Assembly (NCBI GenBank): GCA_015832175.1
Contig: WJXW01000007.1
Location: 868,001-932,000, forward strand
Reading direction: 5' to 3'
Length of the DNA: 64,000 bases
Source of the DNA: Paraphaeosphaeria minitans
Lineage: Eukaryota > Ascomycota > Dothideomycetes > Pleosporales > Didymosphaeriaceae
Shown here: positions 53,376-64,000 of the stretch, piece by piece
How the letters are laid out: the number at the start of each line of letters is the position of its first letter
Numbering within the stretch: the stretch's first letter is position 1
Program-made: the position numbers and the translations under genes
Notes under the pieces: model-generated
The model's database searches: none
The model's input: only the letters and a program-made list of their open reading frames with translations
What the model was told of the DNA's origin: nothing

Positions 53376-54559
53376 CTACTCTTGGGGTTTGACGGTTACC
53401 TTTCCCCGGAATTTGCCATCGAAAACATCCGTGCTCGCCTATTGTAGAGCTTCAAGACTACCTGAGACCTTCATATGGCTGACTGGGTCCACAAGACCGT
53501 TGCGCAGTGCATCCGAGAGATAATGGCCGTACCTGACAATTGATCGGCTTCGCACATTCCAGTATCGGAAGAAATTACCACCAGCTCCGCTACCTATTTG
53601 TGCTTCTCGTCGTGTTGAGCAGCCTGGGAGAATTGCTTGTACACCCGTTCAACGTTAGATGACTTGCAAAACGTCCTCCGTCCGGCAACAGTGACGCCAG
53701 CGCCTTCTGAGAGGCTAGATCTCCCGATGCCGAAAAGAGGTATTTGTAAGGTCCCCATTTGCGAGGTCAATCTAGGGCATCGGCAGCTTTATAATCGATT
53801 CAGACAGAAGCGCCCAACCGTGTCTGTCTTGCAGTGTCATTTGGAAAGGCAGTGACAACCACGGTATGCCCACCCTGAAAACTGTCAAGTCCGTCATACA
53901 TCTTGCTTAGTCGACAACAGGACTCACAAGTTTTGCATACTGCACGGCATAACTACCCACCGCGCCTCCAGCACCCCATACAAGTACTTTTCCATCGTCT
54001 GTTCTCTCTCCAGACTTTCTCATCCCCAGATAGAGCCGCAACCGCCGTTTGCATCGGAAAGCCAACTAACATCGCTTGCTTGAAGGATAAATCGCCGATC
54101 TGTTTCCATAAACATACTCACCTTTGCGGCCGTCTGGGACCTCGCGATAATGAACTTCTGCCAATTACCTTCGCGCTTGTTCGTTTCACATGCGTTGCGT
54201 ACAGGCGCAGGTGTAAAAGAGAAATCTTTCACACGTACGCAATAGATAATCTATATACCATGGACCTTTAGCTCCACAACATGAGACTTTGTATTGAAAA
54301 CAAATCGATCCCCGACCGCTACCGCCGACACGTCTTCACCAATCGCTTGAGCTGCTCCCTCTCTAGCCGTTCACAGTATGGCAAGATACTTCCGATTCAT
54401 CCTGCACCACCGTAGCCAGCGTGCAGCATCTTGGCATCGAGCGCTTGAATTGCGACTGCCACGTTCTTAAGTAGTACCTCCCCTGGCCCTGGGTAGCTCG
54501 GAATCAATAAATTCCAAGGTTTGACCTTGTTCTGGAACAATACCACTCGAGGTAGCCAT
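53376..54559 (-). pseudogene. Decayed medium-chain (zinc-type) alcohol dehydrogenase / enoyl reductase
   Basis: The protein can still be followed from MATSSGIVPEQGQ (ATG 54559) to FRGKVTVKPQE-stop (53376). After the N-terminus the frame shifts near 54,490, so PGEVLLKNVAVAIQALDAKM continues in another frame. An in-frame TGA follows at 54397-54399 in GGAG-stop, then further shifts (VAVGDRFVFNTK, AMLVGFPMQTAVAALSGDEK). The NAD(P)-binding core VWGAGGAVGSYAVQYAK and GHTVVVTAFPND remain readable, with what look like intact introns. These are the GroES-like start and Rossmann half of MDR enzymes such as fungal trans-acting enoyl reductases of the ToxD type. At least three separate lesions rule out a working gene. 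Confidence 0.85.
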
Positions 54560-57075
54560 GATGGTTAGTTGTGGAGGTCTTCCGCTGTAGAATACAATAC
54601 ACAGAGAGCTGGTGAAAGCTGAGAAGATGCAGGCTTCAATCGTTGGGATAACCTCTAGATGTGTTCACGTTTAAAGCATTCTCCGCACAGTCTTCCTTCG
54701 ACAGCGTACGCTGATATCTTTTAGATCTTCACGAGACCCTACCATTGTGGGCGTAACCTCTGCATTGCGAAGACGTATAAGCCTTTCTCACCTTTTTGTA
54801 AGCCATCGAGGTGTGAGCGATGTCATTTGTTTGGCGCGGGACTATCTCGTATCATGGCGACAGGACATTACCCAGGTGAGCTGTGTAAGCGTGGGATAAA
54901 CAGGTTCACGGCTAGACTTGACATCAAAGTCCGTTAATTAGCTTTCATTTCAATGCTAATATACCTAATATAGTCTTCTGTCCGTTGAACGCAACCACCA
55001 AAGGGCTACTCGTCCTCCAATTTCGCATTCATTTCTCACCATTTCGGGAAATTACGGGCGTAATAGGTGTCCTTCCGGGCAATAAGCATGCCTCAAAGGT
55101 GTACAGTCCGTCAAACTTCGCTTACCGCTGCACCGCCTCCACCACAGACACGATAGGCGCAATACAACAGCTGATTGGAGAAATGAAGACGAATCCAAGC
55201 GTCAACTACAAGGAAATTACTAGGATCGCCCAATCTGAGAGGAGAGGCATGGGTAATTCCCAGAATGGCAAGCTTCCAGAAGGGTATCGCACACATGATG
55301 ACAGCCGACCCCTGGCTAGCCTACCCACTAATCGCTCAAGCATGTCGCTTACAAAGCTCCGAATGGCACATCCTCATACCTATCAGCGCAAGTGAATTGA
55401 CACCAAATTTGGGCGCAATGGGGCTTCTTTGGGGTCACGCTTTTGCCCTATGACCTCATGGGTACTTATCGAGTTACTTCGATCGAACCGGTATGGCCGA
55501 CAATAGCAAATAGTAGGTAGACGCTCGGATCATCCCAAGATTTGGCGATAGCTGAGTAACCCTCCACATCAAAACTCCATCTCAAGTTAAGTCAAACTAA
55601 TATTAGCTGTTTTTGTCACAGGAAAATTTGGCACGTTGGCGGGCCGATAGGTGAAGATGATGGATGGCACAGACGATCGGTCGAACACCGACTGGTGTAC
55701 GCAAGATGGTCACTGAGATGGCCTTTGCAACTCGGGTTTGGCCGAGGAATAATGATCGTGCGGAGGTATTCGAAATAGTCTGGACCGGACGGGTAAGGCG
55801 CCTCAAGCGATCCAAGTCGAACCTAGTACAGCTGCTACGATGGCGATGCCGATTTGATATGCTGACCATAGTCACGACAAATTCAAGCCTTCATTCCACT
55901 ATCACTAGTAGGGGGAACGGCATGGAACACGATGAGATGTATATAACACCAGCCTTGAGGAAGATGCTGAGCATCCATATTAGAATGGATCTGATCACAA
56001 TCGCAAGCGTACATCAGCGTCAATCATCCTACTGGAGGATTTGACTTTACACAGGTATCATTGCGCCAGCAACTAGTCACTTTGTATGAGGCTCAAAACA
56101 AGCATCTGACGACAGCCGCCTGCCTGCAACTCATAGCTACCCACGATCCAGGATTCACTGGTGCACAGACCTATTTGGGCCCTGACAGCCCTGCACCGAA
56201 GGCCATACTCTCAAAATAGGTCTACACGCACGTTTTCCATACATTCTACCGGAAACTCCGCATCTCAAGTCATCGGCAATAGTTTTGCGCCTCCTCATTA
56301 TTCGTCGAAAATCCAAGAAAGAGACCATAGTAGGGTAACGGTCCGTTCCATCGTTGCACAACGTGGATCCAAGCCTCCCCATTTCACGATTACGTTCATC
56401 GGAGAAGCTCACAAGACTGCGACCTACTCAGAATCAGAGTGGTGTTACACTGCCAGACATCAGCTTCGTGACACCAGATCTAGAACACGCATCCTGACAC
56501 CGAGGGCCGCTCTCGAGACCGCTCTCGGGAATGGATGTATATAACATCTTTCCAGCAACACTCGATAGTCCTCATCACTCAACACCAACTCAATACCAAC
56601 ACAACACTCTCCAACTTTTCGGCTCGCCGACCTCAAACCATACAATTACTCAGCCAGCTTATGAGCAATAGCTCTATAGCTCTCCCAGCAAACGCAGCTC
56701 ATCAAAATCCCAGCCCGATTGTGCTACCCCAATAGTCACAGACGCTCCTCTTCAGCAACACACGACTCCTAGCATCATTAATACCGTGGAAACTCCTCAA
56801 TATCTTGCTGTACAACGCTCTCAATCAACACCTCCTCTCCTGAACCTAGAACTTCAATCAATCACCTCGCATCCACGGGCTCCTCTAGTATTTGTCCAGT
56901 ACCCTCTCACACCATCAAAATTTCGCAGTCAATCACAGTCACTCGACAAAGTCGTTCTCTCGTCGCTCGTAGTACTCCGCGAATTAGCTCTTCCCAGTCA
57001 CCGCGTCAAGCCAGTAACCCCTACTCACGACCAACCCAACTTCTCAGAGCTCGGTCACAGCCCCGCCCAGCAACA
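54560..57075. other. Gene-poor, AT-richer region with weak traces
   Basis: Plus-strand frames at 54,985-55,395 (TIGAIQQLIGEMKTNPSVNY) and 55,265-55,453 (HMMTADPWLAYPLIAQACRL) have some protein character but overlap each other and match nothing I know. From 56,550 to 57,075 the sequence is Ser/Pro/Gln-codon rich and C-rich, possibly a long 5' UTR or an upstream part of the small ORF at 57,076. Confidence 0.4.
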
Positions 57076-57231
57076 ATGTCTTCCGCTTCCACTCCCAGCA
57101 ACACCTCCACTACCGGTGCGTCATCCGGATCCAACCCTTCCTACCAGCTCCCCTACGCTCCCTTCCCGTACCCAATGCCTGCCAACGGCGGCTCGGGACA
57201 GCAGGGTGGCAAGGGCGGTAACGGCAAATAA
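57076..57231 (+). CDS. Small Ser/Gly/Pro-rich protein, hypothetical
   Basis: A 51-aa ATG frame: Ser/Thr-rich start (MSSASTPSNTSTTGASSG), a hydrophobic-aromatic patch (YQLPYAPFPYPMPA), then a Gly/Lys-rich end (GGKGGNGK). The clean switch to a CT-rich 3' region after TAA and the ordinary ACAATG start context make it plausible. The same frame is open upstream for about 290 nt, so the protein may be longer and start elsewhere. No signal peptide, no known family. Confidence 0.4.
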   Translation: MSSASTPSNTSTTGASSGSNPSYQLPYAPFPYPMPANGGSGQQGGKGGNGK

Positions 57232-58606
57232 ATGGCTTTTTCCTTTCGAATGTCATTTCTTAATTCCGCCTTCGATGCATTTCTGGTGCGCAAAATGTTC
57301 CCTTTTTGTCGACTGGGTACGACCTCCACAAACGAACGGCATAGCACGACACTAGAATGTACAACACGATGAGCCTCGCGGCTCGAGCATGATATCTTAC
57401 GGCCAAAGCATTTCTCGGCGCTGGATCACGATTGCACACGAGTCTTCGTTCTCCCAATACTCCTTCTTTTCCCTCATCATTCCTTCTAATTTCCTTGTTA
57501 CTTCTCCTGTCTGTTTTTGAGCGTTTGCACGGTTTTTGTTTTCTCGTGGCCATTTTTAGAGTCTTGTTTTCCGGACCTCTTACGGCACCCACATTCCTTT
57601 AGCATCACGACTCACTTTTCATCCTAGCATAGCATCGCTTCCAGCACTTCTTGGCGTCCTTCTTTAGATTGTAGCATTAGCATCAATACACCATCCACAT
57701 TACATCTCCACATGGAGCTTTTTGAAGTATTTTTAGCCATGCAAGTGACATTCCAGCTGCAAGCTGGATAGGGTGATTTGATGATCGGAGATCTCCCAAG
57801 TGGAAATGAGACTGGGCGAGGGACGTCGCCTTTGAGGCCTCGGTAGTCGGGTGCATGCAAGCCGGTAGGAATTCTGATGTGCTTGATGCATCGGAGGATT
57901 TGAAGAGTGAGACATGCACTTGTAGGGTGGCATGGACGGGTGATCTGAGCTGAGGGACGTAGGCGGGCAATCTCCGGCGAGGCTGGGGGTGGGGTAGTGG
58001 GATATTTTTGGACGATGGATGGTGCTGCAACGTCGGGAAGCTCAGTGTGGAGGCTAATAGGCGGTGTTTCTCGCGCGAAGGTGTCCGTCATCAGTGGACG
58101 CTGGACGCAGGATGATGCGAAAGCAGTTCAGCTGCGTTCGGTTGATGTTGACGTTGGCACAAGTGGGGCCGATAGCGTGGCGCATGCCTTGTCCGGAGAC
58201 AGGATGTGGCTACAGACTTGGCGCCTGCGCCACGTGCGCGACTCTTCGAGAACATTGATGACGGAACCGGTGAACGGCTTACTCGTGCAGCGCCGAAAGG
58301 TCAACACCATTTACCCCCACGACGCCCATCCCATCTACGCGCTCTACTACGCTCCCTAGCCCAACCTGCGTCTTCGTCTTTCCCTTTTGCGATAGTCTCC
58401 GCTTCTGCGGCGTGAGCTTTTCGAACGTAGCTGGCTGCTCGTATGCTTCCTTTCCTCATCTGATTTCAACCATCGACTTCGACCAACGTCCTCTACCGCC
58501 ACCCCGGCAGGCACGAGGCCTTTGAACAACGCCTTTTCCCGCATCTGGACACTTCCCTTCGACCACCCTTACTCGGCGTCGCCCTGAACGCCCACACACG
58601 TCCATC
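57232..58606. other. Intergenic; ATG27 promoter
   Basis: No supportable gene. T-rich DNA at 57,240-57,600 looks like a 3' UTR or terminator region of the small ORF, and 58,360-58,606 is the CT-rich leader of ATG27. Confidence 0.45.
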
Positions 58607-59808
58607 ATGTATCCTCCGCGGACAGCTCACCTTTTGCTCGCCTTGTCGGCCATCCTACCCTCCTCGCTAGTAGCTCTTGCATGCAATGACATCCTCGCCA
58701 AGGGCCAGCACTTCAACCTTGAGAAGCTGGGCGGACCGCGCGTGGTGCACTGGACGGACTCGTTGGGCACTGAAGATATGGAAGCCCGCTGGAACTTTAC
58801 GTTAGATGTATGCAACAAGCTGCAGCGGGACAAGGGTGTAGATAAAGAGAATTGGTGCCATGATGGTGCTAGAGGTACGTCCCTTCGCGCTTCTCGCGGG
58901 TGCCAGCTGGGTCGCACTCGAACCTGCGACCATTACATCTTTCGTATTATGCATAACCAGAACACTAACCATACCCAGTATGCGGCGTCCGCGTACTTCA
59001 CGACATCTACGAAGACGAGAACGACACAATCTCAGCCGTTGATATCGCCGGTACATACACAATGCAAAACGGCCCCAATGCGATTCTCGACCCCACGTAC
59101 GGGCTTCTACGGGACTTGAAATCGAACTCGGATGCACCGCGAGAGGGGGTGCGGGTTGAGTTACACGGCGGCCGTCACCCATTCGACTCAAAGAAGGAAG
59201 GAGTGAAGCAGCGCGCCATCATCGATTTTGTATGCGACCGGGAACGCGAGGGCGACGAGGGTGCCGAAAAAGATACCAATCAGCACGAAGAGGAGCCCAA
59301 GAAGGATGAGGACGAGAAGAAAGGCGAAGACGGCGACAAGAAAGAGGAGAAGAAGCTTAGTCGCCGGGACGGCGAAAAGGGCGAGTGTGAGGACAGCAAG
59401 GCGAGTCTGCGCTTCTGCGGGTACGAAGACGAGAAGACGGACAATGATGACAAGGTCAAGTCTCTGCGGCTGGAATGGCGCACCAAGTACGCGTGCGAGG
59501 ATGCACCTGCGCCCGACGGTGGTAAAAGCTGGGGTTTCTTCACATGGTTCATCATCATGTAAGCTGCCCATGCATATATTGATTATCAAATCATGAGCTA
59601 ACACAACAACAGCTTCTTCCTCGCCACCGCGGCATACCTCATCTTTGGCTCCTGGCTCAACTACAACCGTTACGGCGCCCGTGGCTGGGACCTCCTTCCC
59701 CACGGCGATGCTATCCGCGACATCCCGTATATGGTGAAGGATTTGGGGCGCAAGGTCGTGAATGTGGTGCAAAGTCCGGGCGGCAGGGGTGGCTACAGCG
59801 CTGTATGA
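58607..59808 (+). CDS. atg27: Autophagy-related protein 27 (Atg27), type I membrane protein
   Basis: Three exons: join(58607..58874,58979..59558,59613..59808), 347 aa. Atg27 travels between Golgi, endosome, vacuole and the Atg9 reservoir and helps supply membrane for autophagosomes. Parts in order: signal peptide (HLLLALSAILPSSLVALA), a cysteine-containing MRH-type lumenal domain (ACND, EARWNFTLDVCNKL, WCHDGARVCGV, DFVCDRE, LRFCGYED, KYACED), an acidic Lys/Glu insert (EEEPKKDEDEKKGEDGDKK), one transmembrane span (FFTWFIIIFFLATAAYLIFG) and a cytosolic tail ending YSAV, the tyrosine sorting signal known in yeast Atg27. Introns of 104 and 54 nt join DGAR to VCGV and FTWFII to IFFLA. Yeast Atg27 is 271 aa; the acidic insert explains the extra length. 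Confidence 0.95.
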
Positions 59809-62800
59809 GAGCCTCCGTGGCAGGAAAAGATGTACTTGAGGGGGTGCAGCGATGGATTTCTTGTATAGGATACATTGTGGAGGCGTTGGTATCTTGATCA
59901 TTATTGGAGGATGGCACGTAGCGGTGACCATCAGTGGCGGGAGTGGATTGAAGTTCTTCAACATGTACATTTGACACCTCCACTGTGGACGTCCCTGTAC
60001 CCCTGATGTTATGTGCACGTAGAGAGCGCCAACAGCACTTATAGTAGATCGAAATACTCCGGAGTGCATGCTTTCCTATCCAATCGCTGTAATTTATATA
60101 CCTTTCGACACCAGAGCCTTTGTGATGGGTTCATGTTGGTGAGCACAATCACATCCCGCTTCCACAGGCCCTAAAAGTATATAGAGCGCTGCCCGTTCCT
60201 CGTCTGCATCAAATTTTCGCTGAGCTTTCAGGCTGTCCCAAAGTACACAAAACTAGTTCCTTGTGATGAGCTATAGATGATTAAAAATGCAAGAAGCATC
60301 AACCTACGTGTTTGGCTGTGGAGGACTAAAGCCTCGCGCAACCAAATGATGTGCTCCATTCTGCAGGAATAAACACTCGCTGACGGTGTACACTTGTGGT
60401 GTGCCCCGGAGGATCTCAAGAAGTGGGAGTCCTTAACTCATGGTCCTGCGTTTCCTCGACCTTGGGCCCTGAAGGCTCTTTCATTATCACAAGCTGAGAA
60501 TCAGATGCCTGCTTCTTCGCTAGACCAGAGAAGTACATGAAGCTTTTGTTCTACTTTCAGTCCATTCCACACAACTTTTGATCCTTTTGTGCTCTCTAAA
60601 AGATGCCACTTAATGATGTGATGTGGTGCTCAACGGAGGACGAAAAAAAGCTCGTGATGCAGGTCATAAAGTCAGGGGACAACCAAAAGCTCCTCCTGGA
60701 CAACGGCAAGGCCTTGTCTTTTCTTGTGCCTGAGCGAGTATTGATTTTTTGGAATGGATGTTCTGGGCAACATCATCACCGCCCTTCGCTCGACTGGAAA
60801 GTATATCAACCACTCAATTCACCTCTCTTGCTATACACAATTACCTGGGCTTTACAAATCGTTAAACTGGAATAAAAGTACCCATGTGGGGCACTATGGA
60901 AGACTAAAGTCGCCGATACCCACTTCCTACCCGATGATCATATGGCCTGGGGCCTTCGCTTGCTCTCAAAAGTTCGAGCATCGCCGTAAAAGTTGCTTGC
61001 GGAGCATTACCAACACTAGCTGGGTTATTCATTGGCTTGAGCTGAGGCGTGTATCACGTCTTCTCTCCGTGGCCCTTTTGCTCCACATGGCTGTGTTGAT
61101 TTTCGAGCTTGCTAAATTCACTTTGAATACACTTATGCTTTGCGTTGTGAACAAATCAAAAGATACCACAAAGGCTATCATACGATGCGGCAGAAATTTC
61201 AAGATTTAGTTTCGGCTGGTACCATGGTCTTGCGGTTTCCTTCTTTTCCGGTCACCTGCGATACTCAATCATGCCGCTTGTTGAGCATCACCAGCGCCAT
61301 TACCGATCGTTACCTCGACCACAGGTGCATAAATAACTCTCACTCCGCGTTTCTTCTGCTCCTCACACAACCGGCTGGGTTTACAACCACCAATTAAAAG
61401 TCGTATGCGGAGGTTACCGTCCAGCAAACATGTGATGGAGTGGTGTTTCAAATTCCCAAGTAATGCGGAAAGGTTTCGCGTGGCGGCATTGTTCAAAGCA
61501 TCAGCTCATCGATGGCATGACTTCGAAATCACACTCTCTCCATCTCTACTAGAAGGCCCCCTTATTCCCACCAGACCCTGAGCTTTTGTTGAAATAAAAA
61601 GAAGAGCGACTGGCTAATCGTGTCATGCGTCATGGGTATTGAAAGGTTCCATCAACAGCGATCCATGCGGTGAAAAAAGCAGGATCAAGAAACATTGACG
61701 ACGACTTCATGCGCGTGGGGTGTGGAAGTCATGAATAGATAACCTTCTGATTTGAGAATGTTGTTACACTATCTCATTTGCGAGGCTGCAAAATCATCTT
61801 TGGGGCTTCTAAACTGTCTAAAAACCGATACCATGGATGAACATGTGGCAGGTGCCTGTTGGAAAATTGAAATGATCCTTAGCCACTGTGAAACTTGGAA
61901 CATGAGTGAAACATATGCATATATATGTGAAGCACAGCAGCCTTCAATTTGATCTGACGAATCTTGTGATCTATATACTGACCTTGTAGATTGGGCTCGA
62001 GTTAAAGAACTTAGGCTGAGCTACTATGATTGTAGCAGCGACCAGAACCCCAAATGGAATATCTCATGTGCGTAGAAGTCGATCGAAAAATTTTCGACCT
62101 TGGAGTTTTGAAAATACGATCCGCTACACCTATGCCTGTCGCTCTTTAAGAGAACAGCATATAAATGCCCCTCTACGATATCCAAATAGTCTGCTCAATA
62201 ATGTTTCGTTCTTTGCTTCCCACAATCAGTGAGATATCGACTCACTAGAAACGAAACGTTTTGGCACATGTGTTGAGTGGCGAAACACCAAACGTGACCG
62301 ACGTATGAAAGCATGTGGGGTGGATATTAGAATTAAAAAATTCATGTGGACTGGCCATATGCTGTGGGATTGAAGGCACCCAAAAATGAACTACAAAAAT
62401 TGTGGCGTATGAAGTACACGCGCAGGGCCTGCAGGTCTTACAAGACGAGCCCCTGATACGAGTTCACATGACCCAGACGAGCTTCCCACTCAGCTTACTA
62501 CTTTCTTATGTAACCAAAGACTATATAGACTCACTTCTGAGCAGGCTCCTCCTGTTCAGTGACAATATACTCGATCACTCTAAGCAGTATTCTCCGGCTA
62601 ACCTCCACAAGCTACAAAAATACATGAAATGAGACTCAGGGTCGCTCAGCCTCGTAATTTCAAAGCCAGCACCGTTGGCATTATTTGCAAAGCTCCCGAC
62701 CTCTACCGAAGAACATGTGTATACCTTAATTCGTGCACGCTTATGCCCCTCTGAGCCTCTAGCTCACCGAAAGAGTCCAGAGTAAGGCTGCATACGGCAT

Positions 62801-64000
62801 TTTGCGGGACGCAGGAAATCGTTGGTACACCGGGATCCCCGTGAGGTGCGAAAGTCCAGATTCGAAAGGGTTAAAGAACTACCAGATGTGCTGCAGTACT
62901 GCACGGAGAACAAAACAGGCGTTGCAACTGGATAAGGAGCGTGAACCCCGGGATTGCTCAGTCACAATTCCAACTCGCCATCTGGTCACTAAAATGCCCG
63001 GAGCCCCGACCTCCAGCGAGTACATCTATATCCAACTTATCTTCCTTCGTTTCCCACATAACTTCTAAGCTTCTAAACTCACTAAAACCGACGATGGTTC
63101 TGCCCGATGGAGCAGATTGTTAAAAGATGCGACAAATCTCAGAATATGTGGTGCAGATAGATATCCACAACCTTCTCCATGTTTTTTTTAGCTTGCTGAA
63201 GGGACTCGAAAATGGACATATCCAAAGCGCGAAAATGCGAAACGCGTACAGTAGGTCCTCCAACCTCGAACTTTGAAATCATCATCTGCCGAGCAAATGT
63301 CTGGGGTTCGTATGGAAAATCAGAAGAGTGTACATCTCCTCCAACATCCACCTCCGTTATTTTACACAATCTCTAAGTACTCAACCTCACCGAAACCAGC
63401 AAAGTTGAAGCCTGGATGTGGTGCAGCATTGAGAAGAAGCTTACCAACCACCGAAGATGATGCCAGACGGCCCCCTGGCCAAGAAAACATCCTCGACTAT
63501 ACGATGTGCTATGAGCTTTCGAGCGTGACAAAAAAACACTCTAGAAAGATCATGAAACGTGCGTGAAGTGCGAAATCCGAGGTTTATCAACCTCGTGGCT
63601 TCAAAAGTCTCCCTCTGCCCTCGGGTTTTCCTCCTTCGTCAAATGCCCCTTTCTTTTCGGCATGTTTCATTTCTTTTAGCGTGGGCAATCTACGTTGAAC
63701 ATCCTCCTTCTCGTGCGGTTCCTAGACCTTTCCATAGAAGTCCTCGACGCTAGGAGGTACGGAAAGGGGCTTTGATGGAAATACCGTGTGTCCGGGAGCA
63801 AGCAGTCAAAAAGTCTCACCAAAATCGTAATTTAGAGCTGGGTAAGCAGGAGGACCAGAACATAACGACCAAAATCAGTTGCAAACCGAAACAGATTGTC
63901 AAATCTACCATTCTCTCGAGCTCGAGTTTGAAAACTTGCCAAGAACGACGTTCAGCAAAGCAATGTGCCCGGGAAGACGGGACTCAAAGCTCTAACCAAC
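59809..64000. other. Gene-poor right end, possible relics
   Basis: After the ATG27 3' flank no complete gene can be supported. A plus-strand frame at 60,603-60,875 (EDEKKLVMQVIKSGDNQKLL) runs into an adjacent frame at 60,754-61,209. On the minus strand near 63,390-63,440 a protein-like piece (LLLNAAPHPGFNFAGFGEVE) passes into another frame (RQMMISKFEVGGPTVRVSHF) after a stop. These look like fragments of decayed genes, but I recognise no family and see no transposon ends. Confidence 0.4.

Noticed and set aside
54985..55395. 136-codon plus-strand frame as a gene
   Set aside because: Protein texture is weak, an overlapping frame looks equally good, no intron or family was found; mentioned only as a trace.

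Overview
The window is nuclear DNA of a filamentous ascomycete, most likely a Dothideomycete (Pleosporales-like; this is inference). The reasons: many short introns (mostly 47-78 nt) with GTANGT/GTGAGT donors and CTAAC/CTGAC-type branch sites; a con-6 conidiation gene; a Zn2Cys6 regulator; fungal-type Hsp104, Atg27, transportin, an amidase and carnosine N-methyltransferase; and gene-poor intergenic DNA full of TAGGTA words. There is no operon structure. Splice sites were placed by eye from conserved protein reading and GT...AG borders. Every multi-exon model given sums to a whole number of codons.

Layout. 0-5 kb: start of a secreted protein running off the left edge (-), an amidohydrolase (+), a GNAT acetyltransferase (-), a three-exon amidase (-), then a decayed frame-shifted gene (+). 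6-10 kb: a truncated RNase H-like protein (+) and the Hsp104 disaggregase (+) with a TATA box and a heat-shock-element-like palindrome. 11-12.2 kb: an intron-containing tRNA-Thr(UGU) (-) beside a broken ORF with its own TATA box. 12.8-19.5 kb: a 972-aa repeat-rich single-span membrane protein (+), UCH37 deubiquitinase (-) and a type II NADH dehydrogenase-like flavoprotein (+). 19.5-22.9 kb: repeat-rich, gene-free. 22.9-25 kb: a six-exon C6 transcription factor (-). 25-30.6 kb: no gene I can support. 30.6-33.5 kb: transportin/Kap104 (-). 33.5-38.9 kb: gene-poor, with a nested ~122-bp satellite-like repeat and a 17-bp minisatellite. 38.9-51.9 kb: a gene-dense block holding a coiled-coil protein, an F-box-like protein, a ribonucleotide-reductase inhibitor-like protein, a four-span membrane protein, a RING-like/LysM/UBA-like protein, ribosomal protein uS8, carnosine N-methyltransferase, a proteasome assembly chaperone and con-6. 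53.4-54.6 kb: a clear pseudogene of a medium-chain alcohol dehydrogenase. 57-59.8 kb: a small Gly/Ser-rich ORF and ATG27. 59.8-64 kb: no supportable gene.

Most complete genes are conserved housekeeping or stress genes: protein quality control (Hsp104, UCH37, Pba4), nuclear import, autophagy, translation. They are separated by accessory-looking DNA with decayed genes and tandem repeats. I found no clear biosynthetic cluster, CRISPR or intact transposon. The most unusual items are the RING-like/LysM/UBA-like protein, the nested repeat array near 35 kb, the TAGGTA-rich deserts and the three decaying genes.
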